A stretch of 64,000 nucleotides of DNA from JASBRS01 sp964496495 (GTDB lineage: Bacteria; Deinococcota; Deinococci; Deinococcales; Trueperaceae). Both the position numbers and the translations under genes were made by a program. This document shows, piece by piece, positions 39,185 to 47,453 of the stretch. The notes beneath the pieces are model-generated. The model saw only the letters and a list, made by a program, of their open reading frames with translations. It did no database searches and was not told the DNA's origin. The DNA lies in contig CAZBZU010000003.1 in NCBI GenBank assembly GCA_964496495.1, forward strand, positions 62,001-126,000, read 5' to 3'. Each line of letters starts with the position of its first letter. Positions within the stretch are counted from its first letter, which is position 1.

Positions 39185-40492
39185 TCAGGACGCGGCGGCG
39201 GTGAAGTCCAGGAGTGCCGCACGCAAGGCGGCCGGCTCGGCATCCAGGGGCAGAACGTTGCGCTGCCGGTCGACCAGCCCCTCGAGCTGGGGGCTGCGCG
39301 GTGCGGGCTCGCCGGTGGCGCGCCGCACGGCATCCGGGAACTTGGCGGGATGCGCGGTCGCCAGGACGATCGCGGGGCGGGTATCGCCGCTGACCGCGCG
39401 GTAGCGCTCCAACCCTTCCAGCGCCACCGCGGTGTGCGGGCAGGGCAGGTAGCCGTCGTCCCGGGCGCTGGTGCGCATCCGCCCCAGGGTGGCGTCGTCG
39501 TCCACGCTGACGCCCCACACCCGCTCCGGCAGGGCATCCCCCAGGAGCGCCAGCAGGCGCTCGAAGTTCGAGGGCGCGCCCACGTCCATGGCGTTGGACA
39601 GGGTGGCCCTGGTCGGCCGGAAGGCGTAGGCCTCGGCACGACCCTCGAGGAACTCCGGGAAGAAGTCGTTGACGTTGTGCGCCGCGACGAAGCGGCCGAC
39701 CGGCATGCCCATCTTCTCGGCCAGCACCCCGCCCGTGAGGTTGCCGAGGTTGCCGCTCGGCACCGTGACCACCGGCGCCGGCGCTCCCGTCGAGCGACCC
39801 AGCCGGGCGACGCCCCAGAGGTAGTAGAGCGCTTGCGGCAGGAGCCGGCCGATGTTGATGGAGTTGGCGCTGGAGAGCCCCAGCTGCGCCAGGGCGGGGT
39901 CCGAGAAGGCGCCCTTGACCAGGCGCTGGCAGTCGTCGAAGGTGCCTCTCACGCGGAAGGCCTGCACGCCCGGGCGGGCGGTGACGAGCTGCCGCTCCTG
40001 CATCTCGCTGACCATGTCCTCGGGGTAGAGCAGCGCCACACGCACCCGGGCGAGGCCCTTGAAGGCATCGGCCACGGCGCTGCCGGTGTCTCCCGAGGTT
40101 GCGACCAGGACCGTCACACTGCGGCCGCGGTGTGCGGCGGCGGCGGCCGTCAGGCGAGCCATGGTGCGGGCGCCGACATCCTTGAAGGCCATCGTCGGCC
40201 CGTGGAACAGCTCCAGAACGTGACGATCGCGGGCGAGCGGGACGAGCGGCAGCGGGAAGTCGAGGGCGGCCTGCAGCAGCGGCTCGAGCGCCTCCCGCTC
40301 GACGCCCAGGTAGGGCGGAAGCACCAGCGTGGCCAGATCGGGCAGCGAGCGGGACGCCTGCCAGCCCGCAGGCAGGGGCAGCACCGGCCTGGGAAGGTAG
40401 AGGCCGCCATCGGGCGCGAGACCTCGCATCAGCGCCGTCTCGAAGTCGACGCCAGCTGCCTCGCCGCTCGCCCGCGTGCTGTGATAGCTCAC
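39185..40492 (-). CDS. thrC: Threonine synthase
   Basis: 435 residues from GTG 40492, chosen because it gives the family start M-x-Y-x-STR (MSYHSTRASG) and overlaps a micro-ORF stop as GTGA; GTG 40498 is two codons upstream. Converts O-phosphohomoserine to threonine with pyridoxal phosphate. Seen: PTMAFKDVGARTMARL with the PLP Lys at about 104, VLVATSGDTGSAVADAF (phosphate loop region) and LGLSSANSINIGRLLPQALYY. The length and motifs fit the long bacterial class. No homoserine kinase or dehydrogenase is adjacent. It converges on the MBL gene. Confidence 0.94.
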   Translation of the reverse strand: MSYHSTRASGEAAGVDFETALMRGLAPDGGLYLPRPVLPLPAGWQASRSLPDLATLVLPPYLGVEREALEPLLQAALDFPLPLVPLARDRHVLELFHGPTMAFKDVGARTMARLTAAAAAHRGRSVTVLVATSGDTGSAVADAFKGLARVRVALLYPEDMVSEMQERQLVTARPGVQAFRVRGTFDDCQRLVKGAFSDPALAQLGLSSANSINIGRLLPQALYYLWGVARLGRSTGAPAPVVTVPSGNLGNLTGGVLAEKMGMPVGRFVAAHNVNDFFPEFLEGRAEAYAFRPTRATLSNAMDVGAPSNFERLLALLGDALPERVWGVSVDDDATLGRMRTSARDDGYLPCPHTAVALEGLERYRAVSGDTRPAIVLATAHPAKFPDAVRRATGEPAPRSPQLEGLVDRQRNVLPLDAEPAALRAALLDFTAAAS

Positions 40493-40563
40493 CGCCACGT
40501 GCCGCCTACTCCCCGTCGGAGCGCCGTCCGGGTGGCGGGCCGCGGCGCTCCAGCGCCGGTCAT
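40489..40563 (-). CDS. Leaderless micro-ORF coupled to thrC
   Basis: ATG 40563 lies 7 bases after an extended -10 box (TGG-TAGGAT). It opens a 24-residue frame beginning MTGAGAPRPATR and ending in TGA 40491-40489, which overlaps GTG 40492 of thrC as GTGA. Four residues are Thr and six are Arg. Thr content might suggest a thr-attenuation leader peptide, but no terminator hairpin is seen here, so reinitiation coupling is the simpler reading. Evidence is positional only. Confidence 0.45.
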   Translation of the reverse strand: MTGAGAPRPATRTALRRGVGGTWR

Positions 40564-40570
40564 GGCGGCG

Positions 40571-40579
40571 ATCCTACCA
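40571..40579 (-). promoter_or_regulatory. Extended -10 promoter of the thrC transcript
   Basis: Minus-strand TGG-TAGGAT ends 7 bases before ATG 40563 of the micro-ORF. Confidence 0.5.
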
Positions 40580-40587
40580 CCATGCGT

Positions 40588-40593
40588 TACAAT
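40588..40593 (+). promoter_or_regulatory. -10 box of ychF
   Basis: TACAAT about 50 bases before ATG 40643. The gene has GGAG at a suitable spacing, so the message is leadered. Divergent from thrC. Confidence 0.4.
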
Positions 40594-40642
40594 CCTGACC
40601 CGGCACGACGCCCCCGGGGCACGCGCCGGTTACGGAGACGCC

Positions 40643-41728
40643 ATGCTTGGCATCGGAATCGTCGGACTGCCGAATGTCGGCAAGAGCACGCTGTTCAACG
40701 CCATCACACGTGCGCGCGTGGAGGCCGCCAACTACCCGTTCGCCACCATCGACAAGAACGTCGGCGTGGTGGCGGTCCCCGATCCGCGCCTGGCGGCGCT
40801 GCAGCCGCTCTACGTCAAGGGCGCTTCGGTGCCGCCACTGGTGCCCACCAGCGTGGAGTTCGTCGACATCGCCGGCCTGGTGAAGGGGGCGAGCCGCGGC
40901 GAGGGGCTGGGCAACCAGTTCCTGGCCAACATCCGCGAGGTGGCCGCCATCGCGCATGTGGTGCGCTGCTTCGACGACCCCAACGTGGTTCACGTGGCGG
41001 GTGCCGTCTCGCCCGCCGCCGACATCGAAACCATCGCCACCGAGCTGGCCCTCGCCGACATCGCCACGCTGGACAAGCGCCTGGAGAAGGTGCGGCGAAG
41101 CGCCAAGGGCGATCCCGACGACGCTGCCATGCTGCCTCAGCTCGAGACCCTGCTGGCGAGGTTGTCGGAGGGCACACCGGCGCGGGCGACCGGCGTGACC
41201 CTGCCACCCGAGCTCGCCCTGCTCACGGCCAAGCCCGTCATCTACGTCTGCAACGTGTCCGAGGACGCCCTGCCGGACGGCAACGTCTACGTCGACGAGG
41301 TGCGGGACGTGGCGGCACGGGAGGGCGCCGACGTGGTGGTGATCTCGGCGCGCATCGAGGAGGAGCTGACCGAGCTGGGCGAGGAGGAGGCCCTCGCCTT
41401 CCTCGCGGACATGGGGCTGGAGCGTCCCGGCCTGGAGCGCCTGATCGCCGTGGGCTACCACACGCTGGGGCTCATCACCTTCCTGACCGCCGGCGAGAAG
41501 GAGATACGGGCCTGGACCGTGCGGCGCGGCGCCCGGGCGCCCGAGGCGGCGGGCGTCATCCACAGCGACTTCGAGCGCGGCTTCATCCGCGCGGAGGTCA
41601 TCGGCTGGAAGGAGCTGGTGGAGGCCGGCTCCATCGCCGCCGCTCGCAGCCGCGGCCAGCTGCGCACGGAGGGCAAGGACTACCTGGTCGAGGACGGCGA
41701 CGTCATGCACTTCCTGTTCAACGTGTGA
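40643..41728 (+). CDS. ychF: Redox-regulated ATPase YchF (Obg-like)
   Basis: 361 residues. A universally conserved P-loop NTPase of the Obg family that prefers ATP and binds the ribosome. Seen: G1 GIVGLPNVGKSTLFNAIT (residues about 4-20), NYPFATIDKNVGVV, G3 DIAGLVKGASRGEGLGNQFL, a coiled-coil insertion (TLDKRLEKVRRSAKG), YVCNVSED in place of NKxD, and a C-terminal TGS/DUF933 domain LITFLTAGEKEIRAWTVR. GGAG precedes ATG 40643. It converges on mpgS. Confidence 0.96.
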   Translation: MLGIGIVGLPNVGKSTLFNAITRARVEAANYPFATIDKNVGVVAVPDPRLAALQPLYVKGASVPPLVPTSVEFVDIAGLVKGASRGEGLGNQFLANIREVAAIAHVVRCFDDPNVVHVAGAVSPAADIETIATELALADIATLDKRLEKVRRSAKGDPDDAAMLPQLETLLARLSEGTPARATGVTLPPELALLTAKPVIYVCNVSEDALPDGNVYVDEVRDVAAREGADVVVISARIEEELTELGEEEALAFLADMGLERPGLERLIAVGYHTLGLITFLTAGEKEIRAWTVRRGARAPEAAGVIHSDFERGFIRAEVIGWKELVEAGSIAAARSRGQLRTEGKDYLVEDGDVMHFLFNV

Positions 41729-41783
41729 GCGCACGCGCCCCTGCGGCGGTGCCGCCTGGACGGCCGTCCGGCAGCGGCCGCGC

Positions 41784-42977
41784 TCATGCCAGCAGCGGCT
41801 TGATGAACGGGGCGTCGGCAACGGCCTCCGAGAACTTCGTCAGCGACAGCGTCTCCAACGGAGGGTAGACCAGCGGGGCCGGCGGCGTGGCGCCCGCCGG
41901 CAGCAGCCGCCGGCGCCTCAGCTCGGCCGTGATCTCGGCGGCCAGCTCGGGCGGGCAGATGGGAGAGGCGTGGATCGCCCCCAAGGACGCCAGCACCATC
42001 GCACCGATGTGGGCCTCGCCCTTGGCGATGTCGTGCAGGTGGGGGTTGCGCGACTCGATCTGGAACACCTCCACGTACTTGTCCAGGACGTCCCGGCTGG
42101 GGTTCTCCAGGATGCTGCCGTAGCGTTCCAGCAGGTCGAGGAAGTGGTGCGTCTCGACGGCGTAGCCGGACGCCGTCGAGAGCTTGAGCGCCAGGTCCAT
42201 GGTCATGGCGTGCTCGCCGGCGTTCCCGGTCCGGACGACCTCTGTCTCGAAGCCGGTGTAGTAGCCGATGAGGGCATTGAGGAAGCGGTTGGTCACCGCG
42301 GTGGCTCGCCCGAGCTTGGCGAAGAACAGCGCGTCCCGTACGATCTTCGGCTTGCTCTGCCAGTTGATGCGCACCATGGCGTAGTCCGACCGACGCCCCA
42401 GCAGCCCCGCGGCGAACTCGCGGACGTACTCGTGCACAGCGCCGGGGAAGTAGTTGTCGGCGTCGATGAAGCCGATGAAGCGCCTGCCGGCCAGCGCCGC
42501 CAGGGCGGTGGCGACCAGCATCCCCTCGGCCTTGCCGTCCTTGACGCGGCCGTCCTCGCCGAGCAGGCTGTCCAGGCCGCTGCGGGCGAACCCCTCGCCG
42601 ACGGCCGGATCCTTCTGGTGGACTACCGCGATTCGCCTGCCGGTGAAGCCCCGGTACCTGACCACCGCGTTCAGCTCGAGGGTGAAGCGGTCGATCGGCT
42701 CGCGGTCGCTGTTGGAGACCACGATCACCAGGCACGGGTGCGGGATGCCGGCGAGCACGCCCTCGAGCAGCTTGATGCGCTCGCCTCGGACCGGCACCAC
42801 CACGGCCATGTCGCAGCAGACCGCATCGATGGCCTCGAAGGCGACGGGCGCGATGATCTGGTCCAAGGCCTGCGGCGGCGCGCGCACCATGCCCGCGTCC
42901 AGCTCGTACACGCGCTGGACGCCGTAGAAGAGGGTGGCGCCGAGCCGCTCGGACTCGCGAGGTACCTCGATGCGCAT
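41784..42977 (-). CDS. mpgS: Mannosyl-3-phosphoglycerate synthase
   Basis: 397 residues. Transfers mannose from GDP-mannose to 3-phosphoglycerate, the first step to the compatible solute mannosylglycerate (GT55 family). Seen: N-terminal MRIEVPRESERLGATLFYGVQR, similar to Thermus MpgS, VVVPVRGERIKLLEGVLAGIPH (GDP-mannose region), DGKAEGML, and the metal-binding DADNYFPGAV (Asp172/Asp174). ATG 42977 has GGAGG upstream. The second enzyme (mannosyl-3-phosphoglycerate phosphatase) usually follows directly or is fused; here only ychF (convergent) follows. So the phosphatase must be elsewhere. The pathway is typical of thermophiles and salt-tolerant bacteria. Confidence 0.92.
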   Translation of the reverse strand: MRIEVPRESERLGATLFYGVQRVYELDAGMVRAPPQALDQIIAPVAFEAIDAVCCDMAVVVPVRGERIKLLEGVLAGIPHPCLVIVVSNSDREPIDRFTLELNAVVRYRGFTGRRIAVVHQKDPAVGEGFARSGLDSLLGEDGRVKDGKAEGMLVATALAALAGRRFIGFIDADNYFPGAVHEYVREFAAGLLGRRSDYAMVRINWQSKPKIVRDALFFAKLGRATAVTNRFLNALIGYYTGFETEVVRTGNAGEHAMTMDLALKLSTASGYAVETHHFLDLLERYGSILENPSRDVLDKYVEVFQIESRNPHLHDIAKGEAHIGAMVLASLGAIHASPICPPELAAEITAELRRRRLLPAGATPPAPLVYPPLETLSLTKFSEAVADAPFIKPLLA

Positions 42978-43016
42978 GACGGCCTCCAGGCGACCGGGTG
43001 AGCGACGTGGGAGTGC

Positions 43017-43022
43017 ATTGTA
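43017..43022 (-). promoter_or_regulatory. -10 box of mpgS
   Basis: Minus-strand TACAAT about 40 bases before the ATG; leader with a Shine-Dalgarno sequence. No clear -35. Confidence 0.4.
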
Positions 43023-43083
43023 GCCGAGGCGTGCCTCCGGAGCCCACGTAACGTATGCGTTTTTCGCTCCGGCAAGGTGGCGG

Positions 43084-43089
43084 TATCCT
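43084..43089 (+). promoter_or_regulatory. -10 box of the crp-family transcript
   Basis: TATCCT ends 6 bases before GTG 43096 of a micro-ORF. A weak -35 (TTTTCG) lies 17 bases upstream. Confidence 0.5.
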
Positions 43090-43095
43090 CGATTT

Positions 43096-43158
43096 GTGGG
43101 CGGGCCTCACAAAGCCCGCGGGTTCGTGGGGAGACGGGAAGGCAGGCGGACACCATGA
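43096..43158 (+). CDS. Leaderless micro-ORF coupled to the CRP-family gene
   Basis: GTG 43096, 6 bases after TATCCT, opens a 20-residue frame (MGGPHKARGFVGRREGRRTP) ending in TGA 43156-43158. That stop overlaps the regulator ATG (43155-43157) as ATGA. Seven of 20 residues are basic. Same architecture as upstream of pilT and thrC. Confidence 0.5.
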   Translation: MGGPHKARGFVGRREGRRTP

Positions 43159-43763
43159 GTCGATCCTTCAGCAGCACTGACCTGGTGGACGTTCGCGGGC
43201 ACCAGGCAGGTGAGGTGGTGCTCTTCCCCGGTGATCCGGAGTACCTCTTCCGCGTCCGCAGCGGTCTCGTCCGCATCCACATGGTGGACGACGAAGGCAA
43301 CGGCCTCACCCTGCGTTACGTGAAGCCCGGCGGCTTCTTCGGCGAGGAGGCGCTCACGGGCGAGAGCCGGCGCTACTTCGCGGAGGCCGTCACCGACACC
43401 GAGATCGACGTGCTCCAGCCAGGCGCGCTGACCCGCGAGCAGACCCGGCAGGTCCTCGAGCACCTCGTTCACGTGGTCGAGGGCCTGTACCGCGCGCTCA
43501 ACCGGCTGGGGGGCAAGCGCCTGCGGTCGCGCATCGCCGCGGAGCTGCTCGAGCTCGGCACCAGCGATCTGGCCACCGTGGACGACAGCGGCTTGCGGGT
43601 GGTGCACATCACCCACGACGAGCTCGCCGCCGCGGTCGGGTCGGTGCGCGAGACCGTCACCAAGGTGGTCGGCGAGCTGGTGCGCATGGGAGCCATCGAC
43701 GCCGGCTACGGCAAGATCCGGCTCACCGGCATGGACGCGCTCCGGGAGGTGGCCGGCGAGTGA
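43155..43763 (+). CDS. CRP/FNR-family transcriptional regulator
   Basis: 202 residues. An N-terminal cyclic-nucleotide-binding-like domain (about 1-110: GEVVLFPGDPEYLFRVRSGLVRIH, YVKPGGFFGEEALTG) and a C-terminal winged helix with recognition region THDELAAAVGSVRETVTKVVGEL. The phosphate-binding Arg of true cAMP receptors is not obvious (SRRYFAEAVTDTEI), so the effector may differ or be absent, as in the Thermus SdrP and Deinococcus DdrI type of regulators. ATG 43155 chosen because it overlaps the micro-ORF stop and starts the conserved region. Its stop lies in the first unit of a 24-base tandem repeat. Confidence 0.9.
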   Translation: MSRSFSSTDLVDVRGHQAGEVVLFPGDPEYLFRVRSGLVRIHMVDDEGNGLTLRYVKPGGFFGEEALTGESRRYFAEAVTDTEIDVLQPGALTREQTRQVLEHLVHVVEGLYRALNRLGGKRLRSRIAAELLELGTSDLATVDDSGLRVVHITHDELAAAVGSVRETVTKVVGELVRMGAIDAGYGKIRLTGMDALREVAGE

Positions 43764-43855
43764 GGAACGAGCCGGCCAAGCGAGTGAGGAACGAGCCGGC
43801 CAAGCGAGTGAGGAACGAGCCGGCCAAGCCAGTGATCTGCGAGCCGGCCGGGCCG
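43757..43855. repeat. 24-base tandem repeat between crp and bamA
   Basis: Three exact copies of a 24-base unit (CGAGTGAGGAACGAGCCGGC then CAAG) at 43757-43780, 43781-43804 and 43805-43828, then a degenerate fourth. The first copy contains the crp TGA stop, and every copy repeats that TGA in the same frame. It fills the gap between convergent genes. Confidence 0.85.
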
Positions 43856-43865
43856 CCGGCTCGCG

Positions 43866-46520
43866 CTAGAACACCGGCCCCACCCGGAACCCGAACACGC
43901 CCGTGGGGTGCTTCTGACTGAAGGCGTAGTCCATCCGGATGGCCGGCAGAACCACGCTCCCGAAGCCGAGGTTGATCTGCACGCCGACCCCCGCACCGGC
44001 AAAGACCGGCGTCTGGTAGTCGGTGTAGCCGGGCACGCTGGAGGCCCAGCCCACATCCACGAAGGCGACGCCGATCACCGTCTGGGTGGCGACCGTGCTG
44101 AGGTTGAAGTTGTAGCGGTACTCGAAGGAGCTGGTGACGAAGGTCTTCGAGAGGTTGAAGTCGTTGGGGGTGTAGCCGCGGATCAGGGTGCTGGTGATGC
44201 CGGTGCTGCCCACGCTGAACTGCTTGGAGCTGGGGTAGTCGCTGCCGAGCTGAGTCCCGGCGTCCAGGCGTACCGCGAAGACGTGGTTGGGGTCCTTGAT
44301 CTCGTTCGGGTCCAGTGTCGACAGCTTGGCGTAGGTGCGCACCCCGGCGGTGAGCTGCTGGTAGCTGTAGGTCTGCCTCGCTCCGGTGGCCGGGCTGGTG
44401 TAGTCGCTGCCGATGCCCAGGCCGAAGGTCCCGTAGACGCGCAAGCCGGTGGTCGGGAAGTCGGGGTTGTCGCGCGTGTCGTAGGTGGTCCCCGCGCTGA
44501 AGAAGGTGGCCACGCCGCTGGTGGGGAGGTACTTCAGCGCGTCGGAGGACGGGATCGAGCAGGCCGACCCGTTGGTCACCTTGCCCCCACTGATCTTGCA
44601 CGTCGCCGTGGGCGGCTCGAGCTTGTAGGCGGCATAGCTGGCACTGCCCGAGAGCGACATCGAGGTGTTGGGGTAGATCTGCCGCGTGACGCTCACGCCC
44701 AGGCCGGTGCTGCGCACGGTGTACTCGCCCACGCGTACGCGGTTGGCCTCGGTAGCCTTCAGCCCCGGGTAGGTGACCGTGGTGTTGCCGCTGGTGGTCG
44801 CCAGCGGCTGGTTGTTCAGGACGTTGCTGAAGATCTGGACCGAGTAGGAGGTCGGGACCTTCTCGAAGTCACCCTGCGGGATGTACAGCCACGGGATGTC
44901 GTAGCGCAGGCTTCCGCCGATCATCACGCCGAGGTCGGTGCTCTTGCCGGTGAGGTCGATGCTCACATGGTGCGCCCGTCCCAGGAAGTTCTTCTCCTGG
45001 TAGCTCAGCGAGGCGGAGAGGCCCGTGTCCGTGGCGTACTGCGCGGACGGCTGGAAGGTGCCGGTGCCGGCGTGCTTGACCGTCACCACCACGATCACCT
45101 GGTCGGGCTTGGTGCCCTGCCGAACGGTGCGATCCACCGGCGTGATGGCGCCGGTTCGGTACACCGAGCGGAGGCCGGCGTCGATCTGGTTGACGTTGGC
45201 GACGCTGCCGACGGCCGGCAGGTAGCGGGTGATGACGAAGCGCTTGGTGTTGTCGGGCTGGCCCTGGTACTGGATCTTGTACCCTTCGATCTTCATCTCG
45301 GTGACCCGCTGGATGTAGGTGCCGTTGTCATAGCTGAAGTCCGGCTGGGTGCGGATCAGGTAGCCCTGGTCGTTGTAGGCCTTGACGAGCGACGCGAAGT
45401 CCTCGCGAGCGAGCGCCGAGGTGAAGGTGTCGCCGATGTGCAGCGACAGCACCTTGGTCAGCTCGGCATTGGAGAGAACCGTGTTGCCTTCGATCTTGAT
45501 GGCCTTGATCGGGCCGGCGGTGTCGGGCGGGCCCAGATGGAACACCACCCGCACTCCGCCCGTGGGCGAGCGTAGGGTCTGGAGCTGGATGTCACTGCTT
45601 CGCCCCTTCGCCAGGCGCTTGACGTCGCTCAGAAGGGTATCGAAGTTGAACAGGTCGCCGGGGTGCAAGCTCAGGCTGGAGGGGTTGACGCCGAGCGCAG
45701 TGGTGTCGATCGAGTCGATGTGCAGCTCCTGGACGCGAACGGTGAGCGTGCCGTCCTTCAGCTCGCTGGTCTGGACATCTACCCCGCTGCCGCGGTAGCC
45801 CTTGGCCACGTACATCTGGCCGACCTGCCGCAGGGCTGCCTGGTAGTCGGAGAGCTTGAAGGTGCCGGCCTTGCTCAGCGCGTCGAACTTGGCCTTGATC
45901 TCGGCGCTGGTGAAGACGGTGTTGCCCTCGACGGCCACCTTGTCGATCTTGGCGGCCTCGTTGACGGTGTAGGTGAGCCGGACCGGCACCGGCTGCCCTT
46001 GCGTGGCCAGGTCCGGAGCCGGTTCCACGGAGAGGTTCACGTCCACGTCGAAGGGGAAGCCGTTCTGGCGATAGACGTCCTGGATGGTCGCCTTGGCGTC
46101 CTGCGCGCGGCTGGTGTTGTAGACCCGGCCCTTCTCCACCAGGTTGGTGTCCTTGAGCGCCGAGGTCAACGAGGCGGCGTCGACGCTGTCGTTGCCCTGG
46201 AACACGATGGCGCCGATGAGCGGGTTCTCCTTGACCTTGATGACCAGCACCGGGCCGGCAGGGCTCGACTGCAGGCTCACCGACACCTCCTGGAAGGTGC
46301 CTAGGCCGTAGACGCGGTTGCGCTCGGCTTCGAGATCGATGCTCGCCACCGGCGTGCCCTTGCGCGCGGTGATGATGGTCTTGACGATGTCGGCGTAGTT
46401 GGTCGTCCCCTCTACCCTGACGTCGGCGAGACGGCCTTGTAGGACCGGCTGCTGCTGAGCGAACGCAACTGCGCCCAGGACGACGAGCACGGCGACCACC
46501 AGGTGGCGGTATGTCGGCAT
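43866..46520 (-). CDS. bamA: Outer-membrane protein assembly factor BamA (Omp85)
   Basis: 884 residues. Inserts beta-barrel proteins into the outer membrane, so its presence shows a diderm envelope. Seen: a Sec signal peptide (about 21 residues, VVLGAVAFAQQ), about five POTRA domains up to about residue 480 (for example LADVRVEGTTNYADIV and IKAIKIEGNTVLSNAELTK), then a 16-strand-type barrel with the lid-lock motif STLIRGYTP and a C-terminal Phe (FGFRVGPVF). A short loop with two Cys (TCKISGGKVTNGSACS) could form a surface disulfide. No Skp or LpxD genes follow, unlike proteobacteria. ATG 46520 is 6 bases from a TAGACT box: leaderless. Confidence 0.93.
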   Translation of the reverse strand: MPTYRHLVVAVLVVLGAVAFAQQQPVLQGRLADVRVEGTTNYADIVKTIITARKGTPVASIDLEAERNRVYGLGTFQEVSVSLQSSPAGPVLVIKVKENPLIGAIVFQGNDSVDAASLTSALKDTNLVEKGRVYNTSRAQDAKATIQDVYRQNGFPFDVDVNLSVEPAPDLATQGQPVPVRLTYTVNEAAKIDKVAVEGNTVFTSAEIKAKFDALSKAGTFKLSDYQAALRQVGQMYVAKGYRGSGVDVQTSELKDGTLTVRVQELHIDSIDTTALGVNPSSLSLHPGDLFNFDTLLSDVKRLAKGRSSDIQLQTLRSPTGGVRVVFHLGPPDTAGPIKAIKIEGNTVLSNAELTKVLSLHIGDTFTSALAREDFASLVKAYNDQGYLIRTQPDFSYDNGTYIQRVTEMKIEGYKIQYQGQPDNTKRFVITRYLPAVGSVANVNQIDAGLRSVYRTGAITPVDRTVRQGTKPDQVIVVVTVKHAGTGTFQPSAQYATDTGLSASLSYQEKNFLGRAHHVSIDLTGKSTDLGVMIGGSLRYDIPWLYIPQGDFEKVPTSYSVQIFSNVLNNQPLATTSGNTTVTYPGLKATEANRVRVGEYTVRSTGLGVSVTRQIYPNTSMSLSGSASYAAYKLEPPTATCKISGGKVTNGSACSIPSSDALKYLPTSGVATFFSAGTTYDTRDNPDFPTTGLRVYGTFGLGIGSDYTSPATGARQTYSYQQLTAGVRTYAKLSTLDPNEIKDPNHVFAVRLDAGTQLGSDYPSSKQFSVGSTGITSTLIRGYTPNDFNLSKTFVTSSFEYRYNFNLSTVATQTVIGVAFVDVGWASSVPGYTDYQTPVFAGAGVGVQINLGFGSVVLPAIRMDYAFSQKHPTGVFGFRVGPVF

Positions 46521-46526
46521 GCGTGC

Positions 46527-46532
46527 AGTCTA
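46527..46532 (-). promoter_or_regulatory. -10 box, leaderless, of bamA
   Basis: Minus-strand TAGACT ends 6 bases before ATG 46520. Confidence 0.55.
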
Positions 46533-46601
46533 CCTGAGTTCTCGTGAGAGGACTTAGAGCGTGCCACAAGCGACAACCGCGCTTTCCATCGCCGTCCCCG
46601 G

Positions 46602-46607
46602 TACAAT
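46602..46607 (+). promoter_or_regulatory. -10 box, leaderless, of the pnp operon
   Basis: TACAAT ends 6 bases before ATG 46614. About 70 bases separate it from the divergent bamA -10 box. Confidence 0.6.
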
Positions 46608-46613
46608 CGCTGC

Positions 46614-47450
46614 ATGGATGCAGCTTCCCCTCACCGTGTCGGCGACGCCTTTCACGGCGCGGTGTCCGCCATCCGCTCGCGGGTGTCCAAGGCTCCCGAG
46701 GTGGCGCTCGTCCTCGGCTCCGGGCTCGGCCCGCTGGCACAGGAGATCGAGGATGCCGTCGTCATCCCTTACGCCGACATTCCCGGGATGCCCGTGAGCA
46801 GCGCGCCAGGCCACGCCGGGCGACTGTTCCTGGGCCGGCTGGCCGGGCGGCGCGTGGTGGCGATGCAGGGCCGCGTGCACCTCTACGAGGGCTTCACGGC
46901 TGCCCAGTGCGCCTTCCCGGTGCGGGTGATGCACCGTCTCGGCGCCCGCAGCCTGCTGGTGAGCAATGCCTGCGGCGGGCTCGACCCGACCTTCGAGGCC
47001 GGCGACCTGATGCTGCAGCTGGACCTCATCAACGCCACCGGTCACAACCCCCTGACGGGGCCCAACGACGAGGCCGACGGGCCGCGCTTCCCGGTGATGT
47101 TCGATTGCTACGATGTCGACTACCTGCGCGCCGCGCGCAGCGTTGCGCAGTCGCAGCAGGTGCCGCTGCGCGAGGGCGTCTACCTCGCCTTCTCGGGCCC
47201 CAGCTACGCCACGCGCGCGGAGCTGCGCGCCTTCCGTCGGCTAGGGGCCGACGCCATCGGCATGTCGACCGTCTTCGAGGTGATCGCGGCGCGCTACCTG
47301 GGGATGCGCGTGGTCGGCCTCTCCACCATCACCGACATGGCGCTGCCCGACCGCCAGGAGCACGCCAGCAGCGAGCAGGTGTTGCGGGTGGCCGAGGCGA
47401 GCGGCGCGCGCTTCCGGCAGCTGGTTTCCGGCCTCCTTCCCACCCTCTAG
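46614..47450 (+). CDS. Purine-nucleoside phosphorylase (trimeric class)
   Basis: 278 residues. Splits purine nucleosides with phosphate to base plus ribose-1-phosphate. Seen: LVLGSGLGPLAQEIEDA, GHAGRLFLGRLAGRRVVAMQGRVHLYEGF (phosphate-binding His and Arg), SNACGGLDPTFEAGDLML, GVYLAFSGPSYATRAELRAFRRLGADAIGMSTVFEVIAARYLGMRVVG, the complete class-I PNP signature. Guanosine/inosine specificity is usual. Leaderless start with a consensus-like -10 box. Followed within 4 bases by the YggS-like gene, then divIVA. Confidence 0.94.
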   Translation: MDAASPHRVGDAFHGAVSAIRSRVSKAPEVALVLGSGLGPLAQEIEDAVVIPYADIPGMPVSSAPGHAGRLFLGRLAGRRVVAMQGRVHLYEGFTAAQCAFPVRVMHRLGARSLLVSNACGGLDPTFEAGDLMLQLDLINATGHNPLTGPNDEADGPRFPVMFDCYDVDYLRAARSVAQSQQVPLREGVYLAFSGPSYATRAELRAFRRLGADAIGMSTVFEVIAARYLGMRVVGLSTITDMALPDRQEHASSEQVLRVAEASGARFRQLVSGLLPTL

Positions 47451-47453
47451 GCC

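Noticed and set aside
43757..43855. CRISPR array
   Set aside because: Tandem 24-base units have no spacers between them and no cas gene is near.
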